Assembly (NCBI GenBank): GCA_050693875.1
Contig: JBOGWP010000158.1
Span: 1-15,883, forward strand
Direction: 5' to 3'
DNA from: JBOGWP01 sp050693875
Lineage (GTDB): Bacteria; Actinomycetota; CADDZG01; JAHWKV01; JBOGWP01
Length of the DNA stretch: 15,883 nucleotides
Below the pieces are notes generated by a model. It saw only the letters and a program-made list of their open reading frames with translations. It was not told where the DNA came from and did no database searches. Shown one piece after another: positions 1-6,005 of the stretch (its first letter is position 1; every line of letters begins with the position of its first letter). The position numbers were made by a program, and so were the translations under genes.

Positions 1-379
1 CCACCAGCCAGTAGCCCAGTCCCGAGGGGGTCGGGGCCATTCCCACGATCGGACGGTTGAGCGGAACGCCGCCCGTCGACCCCAGGAAGGCGGCATCGCC
101 GAAGGCGAAGATCCCGCCATCCGACGCTACCAGCCAGTAGCCCTCGCCGGATTGCGTGGAGGCCATGCAAGCGATGGGGCGCGCAAGCCCGACGCTACCC
201 GAAGAGCCGAAGAAACGCGCCCCGCCGAAGGCCGAGACGATGCCGTCGTTCGACAGGAGCCAGTAGCCGGTGGCCTCCGGCCTTGCGGTGATTGGCGGTG
301 CAGCACTCGAGGCAGAGTGGGCAAGCAGACTCGCCGCAAAGGCGAACGTGAGGAGTTGGACGTGCCCTCGCCGACCCAC
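1..379 (-). CDS. Secreted GYWLV-repeat protein, N-terminal part (runs off window)
   Basis: Reading leftward from a GTG at 379-377, 126 codons stay open to the window edge. Residues 1-27 look like a Sec signal peptide: Arg-rich start (MGRRGH), hydrophobic core LLTFAFAASLLA, then small residues ASSAA as a likely cleavage site. From residue 38 a 42-residue unit repeats: unit 1 is residues 38-79 (starts GYWLLSNDGIVSAFG), unit 2 is 80-121 (starts GYWLVASDGGIFAFGDA), and unit 3 begins at 122 with GYWLV. This repeat is common in secreted actinobacterial proteins, often attached to hydrolase or lyase domains; its exact role is not known to me, though a propeller-like or wall-binding role is plausible. 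The first unit is more degenerate than the second. No clear Shine-Dalgarno precedes the GTG. The frame is also open further upstream, so the start rests on the signal peptide. Any catalytic domain would lie outside the window. Confidence 0.8.
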   Translation of the reverse strand, partial: MGRRGHVQLLTFAFAASLLAHSASSAAPPITARPEATGYWLLSNDGIVSAFGGARFFGSSGSVGLARPIACMASTQSGEGYWLVASDGGIFAFGDAAFLGSTGGVPLNRPIVGMAPTPSGLGYWLV

Positions 380-421
380 AATGGATGAGCATAGGCGAAT
401 CGGACGAGTCGAAGAGCTCGC

Positions 422-429
422 GTTATAAT
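422..429. promoter_or_regulatory. Possible bidirectional -10 region (TATAAT on plus, TATAAC on minus)
   Basis: Positions 424-429 read TATAAT on plus, a perfect -10 hexamer, in very GC-rich DNA. The minus strand reads TATAAC at 427-422, which would place a transcription start about 35 bases before the GTG of the repeat protein. No convincing -35 hexamer is seen on either strand. The minus use is the more useful one because the only clear gene nearby reads leftward. Sequence-only inference. Confidence 0.3.
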
Positions 430-1051
430 CCGATGGTGCCTGCCGGGGGGCAAGGGAGGGGCTTTCCTCGCTTGCCGGAAGGTCCGGAAGGCCCCGGACC
501 TGAGATCGTGAGCCCGAGCGCGGCCCCCCGGCGATGACCACGGCAAGCACGCCGCCCCCCGAGCAGCCCGGCCGGGACTTCCACTGGCTCATGAGCATCA
601 CCGTGGTGGCTGGTCGGCGGTCTGCTTCTGTCGGGTGGGCGCATACAGCGGACCCACCGATCAGTCGTGCATCACGGCCTGGCACGGCCTCTGCCCGGGC
701 TTCGCGGCGGCCGCCGCATCGCTCATGATTGGCTTACTCGCGGCGTCCGGGGGGACCGCCCCGCCGCACGGCGCTGCCTTCGGATAATGGTCTCGGCGTC
801 GCCGGCGTCGCGGTCTTCATGGCCGGCGGCGGCCAGGCCGGCACCAAACAATCGCCGGCGCCGCCGGCTGGGAGCGGGCGTGGTCGCAACCTCGCCGCCG
901 ATTTGGTCGGAGGGCAGGGGCTCCCCCGGTGGCGCTTCGGTGGCCTCCCCGATCTCGACGCGATCACTGCGCCCGTTGGGGACGCCGACGACGCGAGGGC
1001 ATTCTCCCGCTCCCAGCCTTCCACGGCCTGCGCGAGCAAGCCGTATAGGGC
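430..1051. other. Gene-poor stretch between repeat protein and IS21 end
   Basis: Several frames are open here on both strands, but the translations are rich in Arg, Pro, Gly and Ser, have no recognisable domain, and overlap each other, as expected of shadow frames in GC-rich noncoding DNA. The only part with any protein-like character is 534-787 (listed separately). The stretch ends where the IS21-family end begins at about 1052. It is probably decayed chromosomal DNA next to an old insertion. Confidence 0.5.
534..787 (+). pseudogene. Possible frameshifted relic of a membrane protein (CtaA-like hint)
   Basis: An ATG at 534 opens a frame giving a Pro-rich start and then GRDFHWLMSITVVAG, which could begin a first membrane helix. 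The sense then seems to pass to another frame from about 605-640 with GAYSGPTDQSCITAW and HGLCPG, then an Ala/Leu-rich hydrophobic stretch, ending at TAA 785-787. The arrangement of a helix followed by a Cys-x4-Trp-x3-Cys loop faintly recalls the first loop of heme A synthase (CtaA/Cox15), which has a C...W-P-x-C segment. This is weak: it needs a frameshift, is short, and no second half is seen. It may equally be chance. Confidence 0.15.
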
Positions 1052-1057
1052 TGTCAA

Positions 1058-1105
1058 TGGCCAAGTTCGGGTCCCCACTGGTGGCCAACTAAAAGTCCCC
1101 ACCTC
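1058..1105. repeat. Two 24-bp terminal direct repeats of the IS21-type end
   Basis: Two imperfect copies lie head to tail, one starting at 1058 (TGGCCAAGTTCGGGTCCCCAC) and one at 1082 (TGGCCAACTAAAAGTCCCCAC). TGGCCA and GTCCCCAC are shared exactly, with a 24-base period. Multiple short repeats at the ends are typical of IS21-family elements, where they bind the transposase. Confidence 0.7.
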
Positions 1106-1128
1106 GCGAGCTTCTGAGGGCTGATTTC

Positions 1129-1224
1129 CTAGCTGGCGATCACCTCCTTCAGAGTGGCTTGACTCTTGTCCCGCCTGGCCTTGGACTCCCGCATGCGATA
1201 CGACTCTCCCTGGGTGTGAGGTTG
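1129..1224 (-). pseudogene. istB: IstB-like helper ATPase, C-terminal fragment
   Basis: Reading leftward into a TAG at 1131-1129, the frame gives HTQGESYRMRESKARR followed by a Lys/Glu-rich tail ending EVIAS. The GESYR(L/M)R(E/Q) pattern and the basic tail are typical of the extreme C-terminus of IstB, the AAA+ helper of IS21 transposition. About 30 of the usual roughly 250 residues remain. The ATPase domain is absent, so no function is left. The stop codon lies 27 bases inside the terminal repeats, the normal position for istB relative to the element end. Confidence 0.65.
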
Positions 1225-1237
1225 ACACAGAGGGGGG

Positions 1238-1488
1238 CCGCTCGCCTCAACAGGCCGCGCTCATGAACTCGACACTGTGCTGACCGCTGACGACCGCGCC
1301 CAGAAAGGCCGTGGCTGCGTCGCGGTGCACGCGCGCGCCCGCAACAGCTGATCGACCTCGACGATTACCGGATCGAGGACAACGAGGTCGCGTCCGAGCA
1401 GGGTGACGAGCTCAGCCGCGAGGCCATGAGCACGGTCGCGCCGATTTGCCGCCGCGACCAGGGGCCCGGTATCCGCCAGGACCCTCAA
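1238..1488 (-). pseudogene. vapC: PIN-domain (VapC-type) toxin, frameshifted and truncated
   Basis: From a TTG at 1488, overlapping the preceding gene's stop as TTGA, the frame gives LRVLADTGPLVAAANRRDRAH, the classic N-terminus of a PIN nuclease with the first catalytic Asp (residue 6), then LDPVIVEVDQLLRARA with the next acidic cluster. At a run of alternating C and G (about 1331-1340) the sense moves to another frame, giving HRDAATAFLGAVV and HSVEFMSAA; a two-base gain in the run explains this. A second shift at about 1252-1257 is needed to continue as ALLRRA, after which similarity stops at the IS21 remnant. The conserved C-terminal acidic part, normally around VDASVMA, is gone. The reading frame as it stands ends at 1261. 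Dead toxin, confident. Confidence 0.75.
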
Positions 1489-1625
1489 CCGCTTGAGACC
1501 AGGTACCGGAGGTAGACCTCGGCCTTGCGCCCGAGGTCTCGGGGACCGTCTCCCGAGCCAACGTAGCTCGGGACTCGCTTTCGCCTGACCGAGGCCGCGC
1601 CGGCCTCGATGAGCCTCGTGACCAT
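1485..1625 (-). CDS. Small putative antitoxin partner of the PIN toxin
   Basis: Forty-six codons from ATG 1625-1623 to TGA 1487-1485, giving MVTRLIEAGAASVRRKRVPS, then YVGSGDGPRDLGRKAEVYLR. An AAGGAG lies 12 bases before the ATG, a little far but usable. Its TGA shares bases with the toxin's TTG, the tight coupling usual in VapBC modules where the antitoxin gene comes first. The product is basic and short and I cannot assign its DNA-binding fold; it may lack an N-terminal part of the original antitoxin. With the toxin dead it has no obvious selective reason to persist, so it may also be decaying. Confidence 0.5.
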   Translation of the reverse strand: MVTRLIEAGAASVRRKRVPSYVGSGDGPRDLGRKAEVYLRYLVSSG

Positions 1626-2342
1626 GGCGGAGAAGGACTCCTTGTGACTGGTGGAGCTGATTGATCGGTGCGCGAACCGCCACCATCTGGATGTCGTCGT
1701 CGCCCTGACGCCCTTGCTCTATCGTTTGGGTAAGGGGAACGTCGGTCCCTCCCGCCTAACTCGACCGGTGCGTCATCCACGCCCTGGTTGCCAGGCCGGT
1801 CAGGCAGGTGCCTTCGGGATCGATGCTCTCGAAGGCGAAGGCGCGAGTGATCGGCTCGAGGCTCCGCGAGCGTCGGGGTGACAGGGGGGCGAGTTGAGAG
1901 AGTGCACCCGCGCCCTCCGACCAAGCGGCCTTGGCCGGAGGCATGGGCCGACGTGGAACCGGGGGGCGATCGGGCGCGGTGATCGTTGGGGATGCCGCCA
2001 CCGCTCACGCGCAGATCGACGGGCGCGGGAAAAGTGATGGGTGCGCGGCGAGGGATCGGGGCGACCGACCTCGTCGGAGAGATCGGAACGGGCGGACGAT
2101 TACGGGGGTGAGGGCAGCCTTGCGGCGGCTGAGGGGAGCGGGTCAGGGAGCGCGTGTCGGCGCAGGTGGAGTCGGGTTCCCGCAGGGCCGCACTGACCCG
2201 GCCCCGAGGTTCCGGGCCGGGACAGAGAGCGGCAGCGCGTCGGGCAGGGGGGGAGGGCGCGGTTCGGCCGAACGTCTCGGCTCAGGGCAACGCGACGAGC
2301 TATCCAGCGTGTCGGGAGGCGAGGGTGTGGGGCCCGAAGCCG
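1626..2342. other. Gene-free stretch between toxin-antitoxin relic and tatA
   Basis: I see no convincing gene in these 717 bases. Open frames on both strands give Arg/Pro/Gly-rich translations with no domain, and none has a good ribosome site plus protein-like composition. A 12-bp perfect palindrome (GTTCGGCCGAAC) lies at 2262-2273, about 70 bases past the last tatA stop; with no T-run after it, it is at best a weak end-of-operon hairpin. Confidence 0.5.
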
Positions 2343-2549
2343 CTATTCGGCCGCCGCAGCTTCCTCCGGCGAGACCTTCGTGGCCGCGGAGTCGGGGGCG
2401 CGCGACTCCACGTCGCCTTCCTTGAGGCCCTTCTTGAACTCGCCCTTCGCCTTGCCGAGCGAGCGGGCGATTTCGGGGAACTTCTTCGCTCCGAAGAGCA
2501 GCGCGATCGCGCCGACGACCAGCAGGATCTCGGGTGGTCCGAAGTTCAT
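2343..2549 (-). CDS. tatA: Sec-independent protein translocase subunit TatA (copy 1, promoter-distal)
   Basis: 68 residues. TatA forms the oligomeric pore or membrane-thinning patch that lets folded twin-arginine substrates cross the cytoplasmic membrane after TatC recognises them. The sequence shows a single membrane helix (residues 6-20, PEILLVVGAIALLFG), the FG hinge at 19-20 followed by AKKFPE, then an amphipathic Lys-rich helix (AKGEFKKGLKEG) and an acidic, Ala-rich tail. Length is normal for a short TatA; there is no long TatB-type tail. AGGAG sits 7 bases before ATG 2549. It follows the second tatA copy by 46 bases and closes the Tat run. It differs from its twin mainly in the C-terminal 20 residues. 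Confidence 0.92.
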   Translation of the reverse strand: MNFGPPEILLVVGAIALLFGAKKFPEIARSLGKAKGEFKKGLKEGDVESRAPDSAATKVSPEEAAAAE

Positions 2550-2827
2550 GTGCGGCTCCTTTCTCGTCTCGATGCACCATTTCGTGGCGACGACCTCACT
2601 CCGTCTTCGCGGCTTCCTCCGACCCGACCTCTGCGTCGGCAGGCTCCGGCGCGTGGGCCTCCGCGTCGCCTTCCTTGAGGCCCTTCTTGAACTCGCCCTT
2701 CGCCTTGCCGAGCGAGCGGGCGACCTCGGGGAACTTCTTCGCTCCGAAGAGCAGCGCGATCGCGCCGACGACCAGCAGGATCTCGGGTGGTCCGAAGTTC
2801 ATGTACGGCTCCTTTCTCGTGTCGACA
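2411..2827. repeat. Tandem duplication covering both tatA genes (253-bp period)
   Basis: Segment 2411-2549 matches 2664-2802 at 137 of 139 bases, and the match runs on through both ribosome sites to about 2574 and 2827 with two more differences. The two differences within the coding part change one Ile/Val codon. Outside this block, in the C-terminal tails, the copies diverge clearly. This is a tandem duplication of one gene with its translation start, with either recent origin and fast tail divergence or ongoing gene conversion of the core. Confidence 0.9.
2596..2802 (-). CDS. tatA: Sec-independent protein translocase subunit TatA (copy 2, next to tatC)
   Basis: 68 residues, with the same membrane helix, FG hinge and amphipathic helix as the downstream copy. 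The first 46 residues differ only at residue 27 (Val here, Ile in the other) and at 46 (Ala versus Val). The tail is different and acidic (ADAEVGSEEAAKTE at the end). AGGAG lies 7 bases before ATG 2802. It begins 78 bases after the tatC stop, so tatC-tatA-tatA is probably one transcript. One copy could have taken a TatB-like role, but neither has the longer tail of a typical TatB, so a TatAC-type minimal system is the simpler reading. Confidence 0.92.
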   Translation of the reverse strand: MNFGPPEILLVVGAIALLFGAKKFPEVARSLGKAKGEFKKGLKEGDAEAHAPEPADAEVGSEEAAKTE

Positions 2828-2880
2828 AGCCAACGGTCATAATGCTGCGTTTCGTCCTCGGGTCGCTCGCGGGAGAGGGC

Positions 2881-3684
2881 TCACCGCTTCATGGCCCGGG
2901 AAAGGAGGATCGCCCCTTCGTACATGAGCGCGATCGGCACTGCCATGAGCATCAGCGTGTAGGGGTCGACGGTGGGGGTAATGATGGCCGACATGATCAG
3001 GATGAGCACCCACGCGATTCTTCGACCCTTTCGCAGCGTCATGCTGCTGATCACGCCGACGAACGCCAGCCCGGTGAGGGCGAGCGGGACCTGGAAGCTC
3101 AGCCCGAAGCCGATGATCATCATCAGGAGGAAGGAAAGGTACTCGGATGCCTTCGGAAGCAGGACCGTGTTGGATCCCGCGAACCCGAGGAGGACTCGAA
3201 GGGCTTGCGGGAGCATCTGGGCGGCGAACCAGGCCCCTCCGACGAACAGCAGCGTGGCGAGCCCGATGAACGGTATGGCGAGCCGGCGCTCGCGCGCGTG
3301 CAGCCCCGGTGCGACGAAGCGCCAGATCTGCCAGAGGATCAGCGGGAAGGCGATGACGAGGCCGGCGAAGGCGGTCACCTTCAGCCGGAGGAAGAAGGCC
3401 TCCTGTGGGGCGGTGAGCACGAGCTTGCCCCCGGCCAGGATCTGGTCGGAGTTGGGCAACTTTCTGAGAGGCTCGAGCAGCAGGACGAGGATGCGCTCGT
3501 AGAGGAACCAGCCGGCCACCGATCCGGCCGCGAACGCGGCCACCGCCTTCAGCAGACGCCCCCGCAGCTCCTCGAGGTGCTGCATGAGCGTCATCGTCCG
3601 AAGCTCCGGGTCCTGCCGGGTGCTGGAAGGCTTGCCGTTCGGACTCTCTGCCTCGGCGCCATGGGTGCTGGCTTTGCGCAGCAT
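2881..3684 (-). CDS. tatC: Sec-independent protein translocase subunit TatC
   Basis: 267 residues from ATG 3684. TatC is the membrane receptor that binds the twin-arginine signal peptide and recruits TatA. After an unusual polar 30-residue N-terminal tail, the family start is clear: MTLMQHLEELRGRLL (31-45). Six hydrophobic segments follow, with the conserved APQEAFF (92-98), FPLILWQIWRFVAPGL (113-128), the Glu of PKASEYLSF (about 171), and ITPTVDPYTLMLMAVPIALMYE near the C-terminus. Length is typical. I chose ATG 3684 and not the in-frame start 30 bases upstream because AGGAGG lies 7 bases before it. It stands 110 bases after the aminotransferase stop, with a hairpin between, and precedes the two tatA genes. 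Confidence 0.95.
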   Translation of the reverse strand: MLRKASTHGAEAESPNGKPSSTRQDPELRTMTLMQHLEELRGRLLKAVAAFAAGSVAGWFLYERILVLLLEPLRKLPNSDQILAGGKLVLTAPQEAFFLRLKVTAFAGLVIAFPLILWQIWRFVAPGLHARERRLAIPFIGLATLLFVGGAWFAAQMLPQALRVLLGFAGSNTVLLPKASEYLSFLLMMIIGFGLSFQVPLALTGLAFVGVISSMTLRKGRRIAWVLILIMSAIITPTVDPYTLMLMAVPIALMYEGAILLSRAMKR

Positions 3685-3691
3685 CGTGGTT

Positions 3692-3697
3692 CCTCCT
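3692..3697 (-). promoter_or_regulatory. Ribosome binding site fixing the tatC start
   Basis: AGGAGG on the minus strand, 7 bases before ATG 3684. It lies downstream of an alternative in-frame start at 3714, so it decides in favour of the shorter protein. Confidence 0.75.
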
Positions 3698-3748
3698 CTG
3701 GGGGGGCGTTTCACGGTGGCGGCGGGGACCGCCGAGCTACCTGGAAGG

Positions 3749-3770
3749 GTCCCGGCGATTTCTCGCCGAG
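3749..3770 (-). terminator. Hairpin with GAAA loop between aminotransferase gene and tatC
   Basis: On the minus strand TCTCGGCGA, loop GAAA, TCGCCGGGA: nine pairs with one G-T wobble and a GNRA-type loop. It lies 25 bases after the aminotransferase stop and 65 before the tatC start. No T-run follows, so it may be a weak terminator, a processing or stability element, or partial attenuator separating sugar genes from Tat genes. Confidence 0.35.
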
Positions 3771-3794
3771 AGGGTTGCGGAGCGATGCCCCCGG

Positions 3795-4994
3795 TCAGGC
3801 ATGGGAGCGCTGTCCAGCAGTCATGATCCGGAAGCGATGGATGCGTCGGATCGCCTCGGCCACCGCCAGAACCTCGTCATCGTCCATGTCCGACCATAGC
3901 GGTAGCGTGAGCACGCGAGCCGCAACCTGTTCGGTGACGGGTAGGGCATCGGCGCGCCCCGCGTGCCGGTAGGCGCGCATCCTATGAAGGGGAGGCGTGT
4001 AGTACCGGCGGGTGTCGACTCCTTCCGCGGCGAGGGCGGAGGCGAGCGCGTCGGCCGAGTACCCGAATTCCTCCGGTTCGACGAGCACGGTCAGATCCTT
4101 GTAGGTGCTGCGATCCCCCTCGGGCACAGTGGGAAAGCTCAGGCCGGGGACTCCCGCGAGAGACTCTCGGTAGAGCCGAGCGAGTTCGTTGCGACGAAAA
4201 AGCCTCGCCTCCAGCCCGTCGAGCGAGCGGAGCGCGGTGGCGGCGTGGATCTCGGACATGCGCGCGTTCAGCCCCACGAACCGGCAGTCATAGTCGCCCG
4301 GGTTCCCGTAATCCCTCCCGATCCGGCACCGCTCGGCGAGGAGGTCCTGATTCGTGGCGATGATCCCACCCTCGCCCGCCACCACCACCTTCGTCGGCGA
4401 GAGCGAGAAGACCTCTCCGTCTCCGAAGCCTCCCACTGGCAAGCCGCCGTGGAGGGATCCGAAGGCGTGCGCGGCGTCGAAGAACAGCCGCAATCCCGCG
4501 GATGCGGCCAGCTCGGTCAGCCCTTCGATGTCGCAGGGGGTCCCGAACGTGTGGGTTGCAAGGATCGCCGAGGACCTGAGCCGCGCCGCGTTCCGGGCCG
4601 CCGAGGCCGAGAGAGTGAGCGTAGCAGGATCGATGTCGCAGAAGACCGGGCGAAGCCCGTTCCACGTCGGCGCGTGTGCGGTTGCGGCGAACGTAAACGA
4701 TGGAACGATCACCTCCCCGGAGAGGTCCGCCGCACGAAGAAGAAGCATCAGGCCGGTGGTGCACGAGGAGACCGCGATGCAGTGTCGAACCCCGAGCTCC
4801 ACAGCGGCACGCCGCTCGAGCTCGCGCACATACGGCCCGTTGGTCAGGACTCGGCTTTCGACGATCGTCCGGAGGTCGTCGGCAAGCAGCTCGGGATCGG
4901 GCAGGGCGGGGCGGACCAGCGGCAGACCGGCCGGGAAGGCCGGGCGCCCGCCGAGGAGCGCGGGCAGCCCGTCGGTGGAGTGGGGAAGCGTCAT
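3795..4994 (-). CDS. DegT/DnrJ/EryC1-family PLP sugar aminotransferase
   Basis: 399 residues. The family transfers an amino group, usually from glutamate, to a keto-sugar nucleotide in the cytoplasm, making amino sugars for glycans. Visible motifs: VLTNGPYVRELE (49-60), VSSCTTGLMLLL (75-86), VIVPSFTFAATA (95-106), FFDAAHAFGS (171-180) with the PLP-binding Asp173, and SLSPTKVVVAGEGG with the Schiff-base Lys202. Later RDYGNPGDYDCRFVGLNARMSEIHAA is the family's sugar-site segment. Length is normal. GAGGAG lies 7 bases before ATG 4994. It follows the epimerase gene by 48 bases, as expected for a nucleotide-sugar pathway. Exact substrate (3- or 4-keto sugar) cannot be read from the sequence. The formyltransferase gene nearby is the natural next step. 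Confidence 0.9.
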   Translation of the reverse strand: MTLPHSTDGLPALLGGRPAFPAGLPLVRPALPDPELLADDLRTIVESRVLTNGPYVRELERRAAVELGVRHCIAVSSCTTGLMLLLRAADLSGEVIVPSFTFAATAHAPTWNGLRPVFCDIDPATLTLSASAARNAARLRSSAILATHTFGTPCDIEGLTELAASAGLRLFFDAAHAFGSLHGGLPVGGFGDGEVFSLSPTKVVVAGEGGIIATNQDLLAERCRIGRDYGNPGDYDCRFVGLNARMSEIHAATALRSLDGLEARLFRRNELARLYRESLAGVPGLSFPTVPEGDRSTYKDLTVLVEPEEFGYSADALASALAAEGVDTRRYYTPPLHRMRAYRHAGRADALPVTEQVAARVLTLPLWSDMDDDEVLAVAEAIRRIHRFRIMTAGQRSHA

Positions 4995-5042
4995 CGAAGA
5001 TCTCCTCGTTCGGTCGGTGCGATCGACGCCGGGCGGGGCGCC

Positions 5043-6005
5043 TTACGCGTGGTCGGGTGAACGCGCCGGTAGCGGATGGCGGGCAAACCACCCCGCCGTC
5101 CTCGCCAGCCCCTCCCGCAGCGTGACGGAAGGCCGGTAGCAGAGGAGCTGCCGCGCCTTGGAGGTGGATGCGGCCGAGTGCCGTACGTCGCCGGCTCGGG
5201 GGGGCAGGAACACCGGGCGGAGGTCGGCGCCGAGAATTTCGTTGAGCAGCTCGATCAGCTCCAGCAGCGAGCTCCTCTGCCCGCAGCCGACGTTGAAGGC
5301 CTCCCCGACGGCGGCGGGTCCCGCCTCCGCCGCGATCCTGCAGGCCTCGACCACGTTGTCGACGTAGGTGAAGTCGCGGGTCTGGACTCCGTCGCCGAAC
5401 ACCTGCGGTGGCTCGCCACTCATCATCGCCGTGATGAACCGAGGAACCACCGCGGCGTACTCGGAGCGGGGGTCCTGGCGTGGGCCGAAGACGTTGAAGA
5501 AGCGGAGACAGACCACCTCCAGTCGGTAGGCCCCCCAGAAGGCCCGGCAATAGGCTTCGCCGGCGAGCTTCGACGCCGCGTAGGGCGACATGGGTCGAGG
5601 CGCCATCTCCTCGCGCTTCGGGAGCATCGGCGCGTCCCCGTAGACCGACGAGGAGGAGGCATATACGACCCGGCGCACCCCCGCGGCGCAGGCGGCCATC
5701 AGAACCTCCACCGTCCCCCCGGCGTTCACACCATGGGAGGAGATCGGGTCCGCCACCGATCGGGCGACGGAGGGAAGGGCGGCGAGGTGGTAGACGACGT
5801 CGACCCCCGAGATCGCCTCGAGGACGGCGTCAGGATCGCGCACGTCGCCTACGATCATCTGGACCTCGTCCCGGACGCCGACGAGGTTCTCGACAGTCCC
5901 GGTCGAGAGGTCGTCGAGAACTCGGACCCGATGCCCCGAGGTGGCCAGGGCCGACACCAGGTTCGATCCGATGAAGCCCGCACCGCCGGTCACAAGGACA
6001 TTCAC
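5043..6005 (-). CDS. NAD-dependent NDP-sugar epimerase/dehydratase (UDP-hexose 4-epimerase type)
   Basis: 320 residues, an extended short-chain dehydrogenase. It oxidises C4 of a nucleotide sugar with bound NAD, followed by epimerisation or dehydration. Rossmann motif TGGAGFIG (6-13), Asp31-Asp32 that bind the NAD ribose (VLDDLSTG), YHLAA (72-76), catalytic Ser region YASSSSVYGD (115-124), and the Tyr142-xxx-Lys146 pair in PYAASK. NVFGPRQDP, GDGVQTRDFTYVDNVVEA and FNVGCG are typical of the GalE/WbpP-like branch, so UDP-Glc/Gal or UDP-GlcNAc/GalNAc 4-epimerisation is most likely. Start is GTG 6005 with GGGAG five bases before; it overlaps the previous gene's stop as GTGA, showing translational coupling to the HPr-kinase-like gene. 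Confidence 0.92.
   Translation of the reverse strand: MNVLVTGGAGFIGSNLVSALATSGHRVRVLDDLSTGTVENLVGVRDEVQMIVGDVRDPDAVLEAISGVDVVYHLAALPSVARSVADPISSHGVNAGGTVEVLMAACAAGVRRVVYASSSSVYGDAPMLPKREEMAPRPMSPYAASKLAGEAYCRAFWGAYRLEVVCLRFFNVFGPRQDPRSEYAAVVPRFITAMMSGEPPQVFGDGVQTRDFTYVDNVVEACRIAAEAGPAAVGEAFNVGCGQRSSLLELIELLNEILGADLRPVFLPPRAGDVRHSAASTSKARQLLCYRPSVTLREGLARTAGWFARHPLPARSPDHA

Larger units (their letters stand above)
1052..1235 (-). mobile_element. IS21-family insertion sequence remnant (istB-side end)
   Basis: The segment holds the outer end of an IS21-type element: it starts with TGTCAATGG at 1052 (IS21 elements typically begin TG and end CA), carries two internal copies of a TGGCCA...GTCCCCAC terminal repeat, and then the C-terminal codons of an IstB-like protein reading leftward toward the end. 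In intact IS21 elements istA and istB are followed closely by such repeated ends, so the layout fits. Everything further inside (istA and most of istB) is missing: at about 1225-1240 the element gives way to the toxin relic. It is a truncated, immobile scar. Confidence 0.7.

Noticed and set aside
2262..2273. 12-bp palindrome GTTCGGCCGAAC downstream of the last tatA.
   Set aside because: Single short palindrome in GC-rich DNA with no T-run and no second copy; chance is a sufficient explanation.
2380..3972. A long open plus-strand frame opposite tatA and tatC (530 codons).
   Set aside because: It is antisense to three clear Tat genes, its translation is rich in Glu, Arg, Asp and Gly with no domain, and its length follows from high GC at third codon positions of the true genes.
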